From VXNE01 sp965200505 (lineage in GTDB: Bacteria > Pseudomonadota > Gammaproteobacteria > Pseudomonadales > Azotimanducaceae): 64,000 bases of DNA. This document shows positions 1 through 8,347 of the stretch, piece after piece. The stretch is from the NCBI GenBank assembly GCA_965200505.1, contig OZ241343.1, positions 1,736,001 to 1,800,000 of the forward strand. The letters run 5' to 3'. Position numbers and translations under genes: made by a program. Position 1 is the first letter of the stretch, and every line of letters begins with the position of its first letter. The notes below the pieces were generated by a model, which saw only the letters and a program-made list of their open reading frames with translations, was not told where the DNA came from and ran no database searches.

Positions 1-807
1 CGGGAGCGCCGCCGCCGCGGCGAGTTCAAGTGGAGAAACATGAAAGACCATCTGCTCATCGTCAACGTGCCCGCCCAAGACGCGGACACCTACCTCGCCC
101 GATTCGTGGATCATGTGCGCCACGCCCCGACGCTGGCCGACATTCCGGTGCAGTTGCTCACGCCGCGCTACGCCGATGGCTTGCCGCCGGCGCTCGTGGA
201 TGCTGGCGTCATCCACTACAACGGCGTGGCGGAGAACACCGAGAACCTGCTGGCGGCCAACGCCCATGAGGCTCGCTGCGTGGTCGTCATCGCCGAGGAA
301 CCCTACGACCCGCGCTGCGACGCGCAGACCTTCGATGTGCTGAGCCGACTGGCGGCGTTGCCCGGCAGCCCGCCGCGCGTGGTGGTCGCCGAGGTGGTGG
401 ACGACGTCAACCGCGCCCGCATCCTGGGCGCCGGTGCCACCGGCACCGTGCGCCCGTTGCGGGCATATCCAGAGATGGTGGTGCGGGCCTTGGCGGCGCC
501 CGGCGTGGAACAGGTGTTGGAGAACCTGTTCACCCGCGACGCGGACCACCTCATGCGCTTCGACGTGCCCTTCGAGCGCCTGCGGTGGGCGGACGTGGTG
601 GTGAGCTTCGTAAGCGGCGGCGCCGGTGTGCCGATGGGCTACCTGAACGATGGCGGCGTGGACACCAACCCACATCCAGACGCGGTGTGTTCCGGCACCG
701 GCATCATCACCCTGATCGACGAGGCGCTCACCGTCACCCGCGAAACCGTGGCGGCTTGCTTGGGCCAAGCGGGCGAGGCTGGCGATGGCGACCCCGCGGA
801 AAGTTGA
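1..807 (+). CDS. Potassium-channel-like protein, C-terminal RCK/TrkA-N-type cytoplasmic part (5' truncated by window)
   Basis: The frame is open from base 1. Before the ATG at 40 the in-frame codons read RERRRRGEFKWRN, a basic linker typical of the segment joining the pore helices of ion channels to their cytoplasmic nucleotide-binding domain, so the true start is probably outside the window. The rest resembles an RCK/TrkA-N regulatory domain: MKDHLLIVNVP, an alternating strand-helix pattern, a GVAENTENLLAANAHEA-like segment and VVVAEVVDDVN followed by AGATGTV. The usual GxGxxG is not clear (IVNVPAQDADTYL), as in divergent channel RCK domains. A short soluble protein starting at 40 is the alternative. 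It ends 5 bases before the next gene. Confidence 0.68.
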   Translation, partial: RERRRRGEFKWRNMKDHLLIVNVPAQDADTYLARFVDHVRHAPTLADIPVQLLTPRYADGLPPALVDAGVIHYNGVAENTENLLAANAHEARCVVVIAEEPYDPRCDAQTFDVLSRLAALPGSPPRVVVAEVVDDVNRARILGAGATGTVRPLRAYPEMVVRALAAPGVEQVLENLFTRDADHLMRFDVPFERLRWADVVVSFVSGGAGVPMGYLNDGGVDTNPHPDAVCSGTGIITLIDEALTVTRETVAACLGQAGEAGDGDPAES

Positions 808-812
808 CGACT

Positions 813-1301
813 ATGGAACTTCTTTGTGCAGAGTGCGGGAACGTGGTGGCGACGTCGTGGCACTCGCACACCTTCCAATATGGATCCGGAGCGTCTGCCG
901 CTGCTCTCACCGTTCGTGTGCCGGTACGTCGTTGCGACGACTGCGACTTCGACTACTTGGACGACGAGGGCGAACGCATCATGCACGAGGCCGTCTGTCA
1001 CCACCTCGGCGTGTTGACGCCAAACGGGGTTCGTGGCATCCGCGAGCGTCACGGCCTGTCGCGTGCGGCCTTCGCAAAGATCACCGGCATTGGGGAAGCG
1101 TCCTTGAGTCGTTGGGAGAACGGCATCAAGGTGCAAACGCCTGCCAACGATCGTTACTTGCGCCTGCTCGCCCAGCCGGGCATTCTGGGACTGCTTCAAA
1201 GGATTAACCCGGTGCGCCGCGCCGAGAAGCAACCCGGACCGCCTTCAGACGAATCACGATTTCGGAGACGCTTCGGCAACGCGAGCAGTCGTTCAGCCTG
1301 A
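813..1301 (+). CDS. MqsA-type antitoxin-like protein (YgiT zinc finger plus HTH)
   Basis: This 162-aa protein starts at ATG 813. It has two CxxC pairs (C5/C8 in CAEC and C41/C44 in CDDC) that would bind zinc as in YgiT/MqsA N-terminal domains. A helix-turn-helix follows at about residues 70-110 (GVRGIRERHGLSRAAFAKIT, then GEASLSRWENG), typical of the MqsA C-terminal DNA-binding domain. The family represses its own operon and neutralises an RNase toxin. No MqsR-like toxin is visible on either side; the upstream gene is a channel fragment and the downstream region is the atp promoter. It may be a solitary regulator. The tail after about residue 132 is basic and probably disordered. Confidence 0.75.
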   Translation: MELLCAECGNVVATSWHSHTFQYGSGASAAALTVRVPVRRCDDCDFDYLDDEGERIMHEAVCHHLGVLTPNGVRGIRERHGLSRAAFAKITGIGEASLSRWENGIKVQTPANDRYLRLLAQPGILGLLQRINPVRRAEKQPGPPSDESRFRRRFGNASSRSA

Positions 1302-1334
1302 ACCTCCACGAGCACCCCATGGGCGTGGCACCGT

Positions 1335-1355
1335 CCAGAAGGTGGTGATCCCGCA
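1335..1355 (-). repeat. 21-bp exact copy of the motif next to the IS481-like remnant
   Basis: Read on the minus strand, these 21 bases are identical to plus-strand 50655-50675, beside the decayed transposase. Similarity continues weakly for about 20 more bases (cGCCCA/GGG matches). It lies between the MqsA-like gene and atpI and is probably a solo insertion-sequence end. Confidence 0.5.
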
Positions 1356-1385
1356 TGTGCGCTTCTCATCCGCCGCCGCCCGCCG

Positions 1386-1391
1386 TATAAT
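1386..1391 (+). promoter_or_regulatory. Putative -10 box upstream of the atp operon
   Basis: A perfect TATAAT stands 50 bases before the atpI start in otherwise GC-rich DNA. No convincing -35 lies 16-18 bases upstream (best CTTCTC), so it is a partial match only. Confidence 0.4.
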
Positions 1392-1440
1392 GCCCGCGCC
1401 TCGCGTAGCTTGGTCCCATGCGGGGCACAGCGGATGATCG

Positions 1441-1878
1441 ATGGACGCGCCGGGTGCGTCGCCAACGCGACACGGCCCGGCGCTGGGGTGGATGTGCGCC
1501 GCGGCCTTTGATCGGCTGCGTCGGGCGCCGCTGTCGTGGCGCATCGTCGCCACGCAGTTCGGGGTGGTCGCTGTGGCGAGCGTGGCAGCGACGTTGCTGG
1601 GGGCCGCCGAGGCGCTGTCGGTGCTGTATGGCGGGGTTGCGGTTGCGGCGCCGAACGGCGCGTTGGCGCTGGCGGCCTCGCGTCACCCCAAGGGTGGCGC
1701 GCGAGCAGGTGCCGTGCGCTTCTTGGCGTTGGCCGCGTTGAAGTGGGCATTGGCCGGATTGTTGATGGCGGCCGCATTGGCGTTTCTGCCGGTCAAGCCG
1801 TTGGGGTTCGTCGCGGGGCTCATCGCGGCGGCGATGGCTGGCGCGTTGGCGCCCGTTTGGATGGAAGAACGAAGTTAG
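1441..1878 (+). CDS. atpI: ATP synthase subunit I
   Basis: This 145-aa small membrane protein is the first gene of the atp operon. AtpI assists assembly of the c-ring and is not part of the final enzyme. Four hydrophobic segments are visible (about residues 34-56, 60-80, 95-117 and 120-138), including SVLYGGVAVAAPNGALALAA, matching the AtpI pattern of loosely conserved glycine/alanine-rich helices. The first 20 residues are soluble and a little long; an internal start is possible. The stop is followed after 3 bases by the start of subunit a, consistent with one transcript. Confidence 0.8.
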   Translation: MDAPGASPTRHGPALGWMCAAAFDRLRRAPLSWRIVATQFGVVAVASVAATLLGAAEALSVLYGGVAVAAPNGALALAASRHPKGGARAGAVRFLALAALKWALAGLLMAAALAFLPVKPLGFVAGLIAAAMAGALAPVWMEERS

Positions 1879-1881
1879 GGC

Positions 1882-2715
1882 ATGGCCGCGGATTCCGGCG
1901 AGTACATTCGCCACCACCTCACCAACCTCACCTACGGGCGCTGCCCGGACGGCGCTTGGGGGTTCGCGCCGTGCCCGGGCGACGCGCCGATGGGGTTCAT
2001 GTCGATCAACGTGGATTCGATGGGTTGGTCCATCGCGCTGGGGGTGCTCTTTTGCGCCCTGTTCGGCATCGCCGCCCGACGCGCCACGGCCGGTGTGCCG
2101 GGCGGCCTGCAGAACGCGGTGGAAATGCTGGTGGAGTTCATCGACGACACGGTGAAGTCCATCTTCAGCCACAAGAACGGCCTCATCGCGCCGATGGCGC
2201 TCACCGTCTTCGTGTGGGTGTTCCTGATGAACCTCATGGACCTCGTGCCGGTGGATTGGCTGCCGAAACTCGCCGAAGTGTTGGGCGTGCCGTACATGAA
2301 GGTGGTGCCGACCACCGATCCGAACGTCACCATGGGCATGGCCCTCGCCGTGTTCGCGCTCATCCTGTTCTTCAGCTTCCGGCAGAAGGGCGTGGGCGGC
2401 TTCCTCGGCGAGCTGGCGTTCCATCCGTTTCCGAAAGTGCTGGCGCCGGTGAACTTCCTGCTGGAAGGGGTGACGCTGCTGGCCAAGCCGCTGTCGCTGG
2501 GCCTCAGGCTCTTCGGCAACCTCTATGCCGGCGAGATGATCTTCATCCTCATCGCGCTCATGTACACGGGTTTGGTGCTGGGCGTGTTCGGCGGCGTGCT
2601 GCAGTGGGCGTGGGCGATGTTCCATGTGCTCATCATCGTGCTGCAGGCATTCATCTTCGCGGTACTCACCGTCGTGTATCTGGCGCAAGCGCACGATGTG
2701 GAAACCGAGCATTGA
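1882..2715 (+). CDS. atpB: F1F0 ATP synthase subunit a
   Basis: This is the 277-aa F0 stator channel that passes protons to the c-ring. The signature helix LSLGLRLFGNLYAGEM carries the essential arginine (R209), with conserved PVNFLLEGV before it and LQAFIFAVLT near the C-terminus. Length and the early FMSINVDSMGW segment match the gammaproteobacterial form. It starts 3 bases after atpI and is 39 bases ahead of atpE. No unusual residues are seen in the channel helices. Confidence 0.97.
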   Translation: MAADSGEYIRHHLTNLTYGRCPDGAWGFAPCPGDAPMGFMSINVDSMGWSIALGVLFCALFGIAARRATAGVPGGLQNAVEMLVEFIDDTVKSIFSHKNGLIAPMALTVFVWVFLMNLMDLVPVDWLPKLAEVLGVPYMKVVPTTDPNVTMGMALAVFALILFFSFRQKGVGGFLGELAFHPFPKVLAPVNFLLEGVTLLAKPLSLGLRLFGNLYAGEMIFILIALMYTGLVLGVFGGVLQWAWAMFHVLIIVLQAFIFAVLTVVYLAQAHDVETEH

Positions 2716-2754
2716 ACTGACCGGGCGCGAACACGCGCCAACAAGGAGAAAAGC

Positions 2755-2991
2755 GTGGAACTAGCGGTTCTTTTGTATGTGGCGGGAGGCCTGATGATGG
2801 GCCTCGGCGCCGTGGGCGCGGCGGTGGGCGTGGGCGTTCTCGGCGGGAAGTTCTTGGAGGGCGTCGCCCGGCAACCGGAGCTTCTGCCGATGCTGCGCAC
2901 CCAGCTCTTCGTCGTCTTGGGCTTGGTGGACGCCGTGCCCATGATCGCCGTGGGCATCGGCCTGTACGTCATCTTCGGTGTGGGTGGCTGA
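2755..2991 (+). CDS. atpE: F1F0 ATP synthase subunit c
   Basis: This 78-aa hairpin of two transmembrane helices forms the rotor ring. Helix 1 has the small-residue face GAVGAAVGVGVLGG, the polar loop is ARQPELLP, and helix 2 carries the ion-binding carboxylate D59 in GLVDAVPMIA. The motif closely follows the enterobacterial proton type and lacks the extra Gln/Ser/Thr ligands of sodium-binding rings, so proton coupling is inferred. It starts at GTG 2755 with AAGGAG at 2742-2747, the strongest ribosome site of the operon, as expected for the highest-copy subunit. Confidence 0.97.
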   Translation: MELAVLLYVAGGLMMGLGAVGAAVGVGVLGGKFLEGVARQPELLPMLRTQLFVVLGLVDAVPMIAVGIGLYVIFGVGG

Positions 2992-3018
2992 CCCTGCCGG
3001 CGGGAATGAGGTGACGGC

Positions 3019-3489
3019 ATGAACATCAACCTGACGCTGATCGGGCAGACGATCACCTTCGTCGTCTTCGTCTGGTTCTGCTACAAGTTCATCTGGCCTT
3101 ACCTGATCACGGCCATGCGGGAACGGCAGGCGGCGATTGCGGAGGGCCTCGCGGCCGGCGAGCGGGCGGAGGAAAGCCTTGCCGCCGCGCGCGAGGAAGC
3201 CGAAACGGCGCTGAGCCAAGCGCGCGACGAAGCGCAACGCATCGTCAATCAGGCGCGCGGCCAAGCGTCGCAGATGCTGGAACAGGCGAAGCAAGACGCC
3301 GAGGCGCAAGGCGAACGCATCAAGGAGGCGGCTGCCCAAGAGGTTGAGCAGGAAGTGAATCGCGCCCGGGAAGCGTTGCGCGGCGAAGTGGCGGCGCTGG
3401 CGGTGGCCGGTGCCGAGCGCATTCTGCGCGCCAGCATCGACCGCAGCCGCCATGACGACTTGCTGCAGCAACTCGCGGCGGAACTGTAG
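3019..3489 (+). CDS. atpF: F1F0 ATP synthase subunit b
   Basis: This 156-aa peripheral-stalk subunit has an N-terminal membrane anchor (about residues 5-28, INLTLIGQTITFVVFVWFCY), then a long charged helix rich in Ala, Glu, Arg and Gln that forms the right-handed coiled coil. The C-terminal HDDLLQQLAAEL would contact subunit delta. Length equals the enterobacterial subunit and there is a single b gene, not b/b'. Its stop is followed after 3 bases by atpH. Confidence 0.95.
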   Translation: MNINLTLIGQTITFVVFVWFCYKFIWPYLITAMRERQAAIAEGLAAGERAEESLAAAREEAETALSQARDEAQRIVNQARGQASQMLEQAKQDAEAQGERIKEAAAQEVEQEVNRAREALRGEVAALAVAGAERILRASIDRSRHDDLLQQLAAEL

Positions 3490-3492
3490 CCG

Positions 3493-4032
3493 ATGGCGGA
3501 GCTCGCAACGCTGGCGCGGCCGTACGCCAACGCGGTGTTCGACTTGGCGAGGGAGCGCGGCCAACTGGATCGCTGGGCGCGGCAACTGGCGGTGTTGGCG
3601 GAGTTGACGCAGGTGCCACGGGTGTCGGCGCTGGTCGAAGCGCCCGCCCTGCCCGATGAAGCCAAGGCGCATCAGTTGGCGGAACTCGCGGGGGCGGATT
3701 TGGACGAGGCCGGGCGCGGCTTGGTGCATGCCCTCGCGGTGAACAAGCGGCTGCCCCTGTTGACGGAGATCCGGCGCCAGTTCGACGCGCTGAAGGCCGA
3801 GGCGGACAAGACGTTGGCCGTCGAGATCACCGCCGCGACGCCACTCACGGCCGTGGACTTGGAGCGTTTCGAGAAGGCTTTGACGCAACGTTTCGAGCAG
3901 CGCGTGGAGATGACGTCGAATGTGGACCCGGCCCTGTTGGGCGGTGCCGTCATTCGCGCCGGCGACACGGTGTTCGATGGCTCGGTGCGCGGCAAATTGG
4001 ACAAGCTGGCGGAGTCGCTCGCCAAGGCATAA
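3493..4032 (+). CDS. atpH: F1F0 ATP synthase subunit delta
   Basis: This 179-aa protein joins the b stalk to the top of F1. It begins with the family motif LARPYANAVFDLAR and has the six-helix N-terminal domain, followed by LTAVDLERFEKAL and the closing VDPALLGGAVIRAGDTVFDG characteristic of OSCP/delta proteins. It sits 3 bases after atpF and 26 before atpA. Length is normal for the family. Confidence 0.95.
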   Translation: MAELATLARPYANAVFDLARERGQLDRWARQLAVLAELTQVPRVSALVEAPALPDEAKAHQLAELAGADLDEAGRGLVHALAVNKRLPLLTEIRRQFDALKAEADKTLAVEITAATPLTAVDLERFEKALTQRFEQRVEMTSNVDPALLGGAVIRAGDTVFDGSVRGKLDKLAESLAKA

Positions 4033-4058
4033 GGGAAGAAGCGGAGAGTCACCAACCC

Positions 4059-5603
4059 ATGCAACAACTGAATCCTTCCGAAATCAGCGACATCATCAAG
4101 GGTCGCATCGAAGCGCTGGACGTCGCGTCGCAACCGCGTAACGAGGGCACCATCGTCGGCGTCTCGGACGGCATCGTGCGCGTCCACGGGCTGGCGGACG
4201 CCCGCTATGGGGAAATGATCGAGTTCCCCGGCGGCGTTTACGGCATGGCCCTCAACTTGGAGCGCGATTCGGTGGGCGTGGTGGTGCTCGGCGATTACGA
4301 GAACCTGTCCGAGGGGCTGACGGCGCGTTGCACCCAGCGCATCCTGGAAGTGCCGGTGGGGCCGGGCCTGCTGGGGCGCGTGGTGGATGCCTTGGGCAAC
4401 CCGTTGGATGGCAAGGGCCCCATCGACGCGGTGGGCACTGAACCCATCGAGAAGGTGGCGCCGGGCGTCATCGCGCGGCAATCCGTGGAGCAGCCGGTGC
4501 AGATGGGCATCAAATGCATCGATTCGATGGTGCCCATCGGCCGCGGCCAGCGCGAACTCATCATTGGCGACCGGCAGATCGGCAAGACGGCCATCGCCGT
4601 GGACGCCGTGATCAACCAGCGCGACAGCGGCATCCGCTGCATCTACGTGGCCATCGGCCAAAAGATGTCCACCATCGCCAACATCGTGCGCACGTTCGAG
4701 GAGAACGGCGCGATGGAGCACACCATCGTGGTGGCCGCCGGCGCCGCGGCGCCGGCGCCGATGCAATACATCGCGGCGTACTCCGGCTGCACGATGGGCG
4801 AGTACTTCCGAGACCACGGCGAAGACGCCTTGGTCATCTACGACGATCTGACGAAACAGGCATGGGCGTACCGGCAGATCTCCCTCCTGCTGAAACGCCC
4901 GCCGGGGCGCGAAGCCTATCCGGGGGACGTCTTCTACCTCCATTCGCGGCTGCTCGAACGCGCCGCCCGCGTGAACGCGGAATATGTGGAGCAGGTGACG
5001 AAAGGCGCCGTGAAGGGCAAAACGGGCTCCCTCACCGCCCTGCCCATCATTGAGACCCAAGCGGGTGACATTTCCGCGTTCGTGCCAACGAACGTCATCT
5101 CCATCACGGACGGGCAGATTTTCCTGGAGCTGGATCGATTCAACTCCGGCTTGCGGCCGGCCATGAGCCCCGGCATTTCGGTGTCCCGGGTCGGTGGGTC
5201 TGCTCAGGTGCCGTTCATGAAGAAGATATCCGGTGGCATCAAGCTGGCCCTCGCGCAGTACCGCGAACTGGCCGCGTTCTCCCAATTCGCCTCCGATTTG
5301 GACGACGCCACCCGCCGCCAGCTAGACCACGGCGCCCGCGTGGAAGAGCTGATGAAGCAGAAGCAGTACGCGCCGATGGCGGTGGCGGAAATGGGGGTGG
5401 TGCTGTTCGCGGCCAACGAAGGCTATCTGGAGGACGTGCCGGTGGAACGTGTGCTGGATTTCGAGCAGGACCTGCTCGCGTACATGAACGCCGAGCACAA
5501 GGCGTGGATGGACGAGATCACCCAGACGGGCGCCTATGACGACGCCACCGAGGCGTTCATGCACGAAGCCATCAAGGCGTTCAAAGGCACACACAGCTAC
5601 TGA
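4059..5603 (+). CDS. atpA: F1F0 ATP synthase subunit alpha
   Basis: This 514-aa subunit binds nucleotide non-catalytically and alternates with beta. The N-terminal segment MQQLNPSEISDIIKGRIEAL, the P-loop GDRQIGKT and the signature PAMSPGISVSRVGGSAQ are all present. The P-loop has Ile where most alpha subunits have Thr (GDRQTGKT); the Gly, Lys and Thr that contact phosphate are kept. The loop before the adenine pocket (VVAAGAAAPAPMQYIAAYSG) is also slightly divergent. Length is as in other proteobacteria. One base separates its stop from the atpG start. Confidence 0.97.
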   Translation: MQQLNPSEISDIIKGRIEALDVASQPRNEGTIVGVSDGIVRVHGLADARYGEMIEFPGGVYGMALNLERDSVGVVVLGDYENLSEGLTARCTQRILEVPVGPGLLGRVVDALGNPLDGKGPIDAVGTEPIEKVAPGVIARQSVEQPVQMGIKCIDSMVPIGRGQRELIIGDRQIGKTAIAVDAVINQRDSGIRCIYVAIGQKMSTIANIVRTFEENGAMEHTIVVAAGAAAPAPMQYIAAYSGCTMGEYFRDHGEDALVIYDDLTKQAWAYRQISLLLKRPPGREAYPGDVFYLHSRLLERAARVNAEYVEQVTKGAVKGKTGSLTALPIIETQAGDISAFVPTNVISITDGQIFLELDRFNSGLRPAMSPGISVSRVGGSAQVPFMKKISGGIKLALAQYRELAAFSQFASDLDDATRRQLDHGARVEELMKQKQYAPMAVAEMGVVLFAANEGYLEDVPVERVLDFEQDLLAYMNAEHKAWMDEITQTGAYDDATEAFMHEAIKAFKGTHSY

Positions 5604-5604
5604 C

Positions 5605-6465
5605 ATGGCGGTCGGCAAGGAAATCCGCAAGAAGATCGGCAGCGTCCAGAACACGCAGAAGATCACCAGCGCGATGCAGCTCGTGGCGGCCAGCAAGATG
5701 CGCCGCACCCAAGAGCGAATGCGTGAGGGCCGCCCCTACGCCAACCGGGTGCGCGAGGTGATTGGCCACTTGGCGAACTCCAACCCGGAGTATCGCCATG
5801 CGTACATGGTGACGCGCGACGTGAAGCGCATGGGTTACATCGTGGTGTCCACGGACAAGGGGCTGTGCGGCGGCTTGAACGCCAACCTGTTCCGCGAGCT
5901 GGTGGGCGACATGGCCGGCTGGCGAGACCGCGGCGTCGAAGTCGATCTCATGCTCATCGGCAACAAGGCGGCGGCGTTTTTCCGCGCCTTCGGTGGCAAC
6001 GTGGTCGCGGCGATCAACGAAATCGGCGAGCAGCCGGCGGTCGAGGCGCTCATCGGCGGTGTGAAGGTGATGCTCGATGGCTTCACCGAGGGCCGCATAG
6101 ACCGGCTGGACATCGTCTCCAACGAGTTCGTCAACACGATGACCCAGCGCCCGACGGTGCGGCAATTGCTGCCGTTGGACGCCGCTGGCGACGCGGCCAT
6201 GAAGCACCGTTGGGACTATCTGTACGAACCCGACGCACGCGAGCTGATCGATGGTTTGGTGGCGCGCTTCATCGAGGCGCAGGTGTATCACGCGGTGATC
6301 GAGAACACCGCTTGCGAGCAGGCCGCCAAGATGATCGCCATGAAGAGCGCCACGGAGAACGCCGAGGAGATCATCGGCGAGCTCACCCTGCTCTACAACA
6401 ACGCGCGGCAGGCGGCCATCACGCAGGAGATTGCGGAAATCGTCGGCGGCGCCGCGGCGGTGTAG
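5605..6465 (+). CDS. atpG: F1F0 ATP synthase subunit gamma
   Basis: This 286-aa central-shaft subunit opens with GKEIRKKIGSVQNTQKITSA and MQLVAASKM, the standard N-terminal coiled-coil helix. It closes with AMKSATENAEEI and LLYNNARQAAITQEIAEIVGG, the C-terminal helix that rotates within the alpha-beta hexamer. The central STDKGLCGGLNANLF is also conserved. The start at ATG 5605 follows the atpA stop by one base; an upstream in-frame extension exists but would overlap atpA and adds no family sequence. Confidence 0.96.
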   Translation: MAVGKEIRKKIGSVQNTQKITSAMQLVAASKMRRTQERMREGRPYANRVREVIGHLANSNPEYRHAYMVTRDVKRMGYIVVSTDKGLCGGLNANLFRELVGDMAGWRDRGVEVDLMLIGNKAAAFFRAFGGNVVAAINEIGEQPAVEALIGGVKVMLDGFTEGRIDRLDIVSNEFVNTMTQRPTVRQLLPLDAAGDAAMKHRWDYLYEPDARELIDGLVARFIEAQVYHAVIENTACEQAAKMIAMKSATENAEEIIGELTLLYNNARQAAITQEIAEIVGGAAAV

Positions 6466-6509
6466 CCGCATGGCGCTTCCAAGAACGGGACAGACGAGGT
6501 GATGAAGGA

Positions 6510-7892
6510 ATGAGCAGCGGCAAAATCGTGCAGATCATCGGCGCGGTGATCGACGTGGAGTTCGAGCGGGAAGCCGTGCCGAAGGTGTATGACGCGCTGA
6601 CGGTCACCTCGAGCGGGCTCACCCTTGAGGTGCAGCAGCAGCTGGGCGACGGCGTGGTGCGTTCCATTGCGATGGGCTCATCGGAGGGGCTCTCGCGCGG
6701 TTTGGAGGTGGCCAACACCGGGCAGCCGATCTCCATTCCGGTGGGGGAGGAGACCTTGGGCCGCATCATGAACGTGCTCGGCGACGCCATCGACGAGAAG
6801 GGCCCCATCAACGCCCGCCACAAGATGCCCATCCACCGCAAGGCGCCGACGTTCGAAGATCAAACCGGCGGCGTGGAGCTGCTCGAGACCGGCGTGAAGG
6901 TGATCGACCTCATCTGCCCCATCGCGCGGGGCGGCAAGGTGGGCCTGTTCGGCGGCGCCGGCGTCGGCAAGACGGTGACGATGCTTGAGCTCATCCGCAA
7001 CATCGCCATCGAACACTCCGGCTTGTCCGTGTTCGCTGGGGTGGGCGAGCGCACCCGCGAAGGCAACGACTTCTACTACGAGATGACGGACGCGGGGGTG
7101 CTCGACAAGATTTCCCTCGTCTTCGGGCAGATGAACGAGCCGCCAGGCAACCGCCTGCGCGTGGGCCTCACGGGCCTCACGCTGGCGGAGCAGTTCCGCG
7201 ACGAAGGGCGCGACGTGCTGCTCTTCATCGACAACATCTACCGCTACACGCTGGCCGGTACAGAGGTGTCCGCGCTGTTGGGGCGGATGCCGTCGGCGGT
7301 GGGCTACCAGCCGAACCTCGCGGAGGAAATGGGTGTGCTGCAGGAGCGCATCACCACCACCAAGACGGGCTCGATCACCTCGGTGCAAGCCATCTACGTG
7401 CCGGCGGATGACCTCACGGACCCCTCCCCCGCCACCACGTTCGCGCACTTGGATTCCACGGTGACGCTCTCCCGCGCCATCACGGACCTCGGCATCTACC
7501 CAGCCGTGGACCCGCTCGATTCCAGCAGCCGCCAGCTAGACGCCAACATCGTGGGCCAAGAACACTACCAAACGGCGCGGGGTGTGCAGGAGACGCTGCA
7601 GCGTTACCAAGAGCTGCGGGACATCATCGCGATTCTGGGCATGGATGAGCTTTCGGAAGAAGACAAATCCCTCGTCTATCGCGCCCGTAAGATGCAGCAG
7701 TTCTTCTCGCAGCCCATGTTCGTGGCGGAGCAGTTCACCGGGCAGGCCGGGCGCTATGTGGCGCGTGAAGACACGGTGCGGAGCTTCAAGGCCATCCTTG
7801 ACGGCGAAGCCGACGATCTGCCGCAACAGGCGTTCTACATGGTGGGCACCATCGAGGACGCCCGCGAGAAGGCGAAGACCTTGGAGACCTGA
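6510..7892 (+). CDS. atpD: F1F0 ATP synthase subunit beta
   Basis: This 460-aa catalytic subunit has the P-loop GGAGVGKT, the catalytic Glu in GVGERTREGNDFY and the Walker B region LLFIDNIYRYTLAGTEVSAL. PSAVGYQPNLAEEMG, DLTDPSPATTFAHLDS and the C-terminal DELSEEDKSLVYRARKMQQF are very close to the enterobacterial sequence, one reason for placing the host in Gammaproteobacteria. It starts at ATG 6510, preceded by GAGGTGATGAAGG. A longer in-frame reading runs back into atpG but is not needed. It lies 44 bases after atpG and 5 before atpC. Confidence 0.97.
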   Translation: MSSGKIVQIIGAVIDVEFEREAVPKVYDALTVTSSGLTLEVQQQLGDGVVRSIAMGSSEGLSRGLEVANTGQPISIPVGEETLGRIMNVLGDAIDEKGPINARHKMPIHRKAPTFEDQTGGVELLETGVKVIDLICPIARGGKVGLFGGAGVGKTVTMLELIRNIAIEHSGLSVFAGVGERTREGNDFYYEMTDAGVLDKISLVFGQMNEPPGNRLRVGLTGLTLAEQFRDEGRDVLLFIDNIYRYTLAGTEVSALLGRMPSAVGYQPNLAEEMGVLQERITTTKTGSITSVQAIYVPADDLTDPSPATTFAHLDSTVTLSRAITDLGIYPAVDPLDSSSRQLDANIVGQEHYQTARGVQETLQRYQELRDIIAILGMDELSEEDKSLVYRARKMQQFFSQPMFVAEQFTGQAGRYVAREDTVRSFKAILDGEADDLPQQAFYMVGTIEDAREKAKTLET

Positions 7893-7897
7893 CGCAA

Positions 7898-8320
7898 GTG
7901 GCCGCGACGATGCATTGCGACATCGTGAGCGCCGAGAAGGAGATCTTCTCCGGGCGCGTGACGATGTTGGTGGCGACGGGCACGCTGGGGGAACTCGGCA
8001 TCCTGCCCGGCCATGCGCCATTGCTCACGGGCATCCGCCCCGGCCCGGTGCGCCTCACGCTGGATGATGGCGAGGAGGAAGTGTTCTTCGCCTCCGGCGG
8101 CTACCTCGAAGTGCAGCCGGCGGTGGTGACGGTGCTCGCCGACACTGCGCTGCGCGCGGACGACATCGACGAAGCCGCCACCGTCGCCGCCCGCGAGCAA
8201 GCCGAACGCGCCCTCTCCGACCAAGCGGCAGACTTCAACTTCTCCCTCGCCACCGCCCAACTCGCCGATGCCGCGGCCCGCCAACGCACCGTGGAAGAGC
8301 TCAAGAAACGGCGGCGGTAA
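7898..8320 (+). CDS. atpC: F1F0 ATP synthase subunit epsilon
   Basis: This 140-aa last subunit of the rotor has the N-terminal beta-sandwich (CDIVSAEKEIFSG, GELGILPGHAPLLTGIRPG, FFASGGYLEVQP) and a C-terminal pair of helices (AREQAERAL and RQRTVEELKKRR) that in homologues inhibit ATP hydrolysis. GTG 7898 is chosen because it gives the usual AATMHCDIVSAE opening and normal length; ATG 7910 is the alternative. It ends the atp operon and converges on the minus-strand cyclotransferase gene 27 bases further on. Confidence 0.95.
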   Translation: MAATMHCDIVSAEKEIFSGRVTMLVATGTLGELGILPGHAPLLTGIRPGPVRLTLDDGEEEVFFASGGYLEVQPAVVTVLADTALRADDIDEAATVAAREQAERALSDQAADFNFSLATAQLADAAARQRTVEELKKRRR

Positions 8321-8347
8321 GGCAGCTCCGGTTGCGAGGGACGCGCC

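Noticed and set aside
3672..5285. Long minus-strand frame opposite atpA and atpH (537 codons)
   Set aside because: It lies entirely over conserved atp genes, its translation is His/Arg/Asp-rich with no domain, and it is typical of antisense frames in GC-rich DNA. Similar frames opposite atpG, putA, argG and others were left out.
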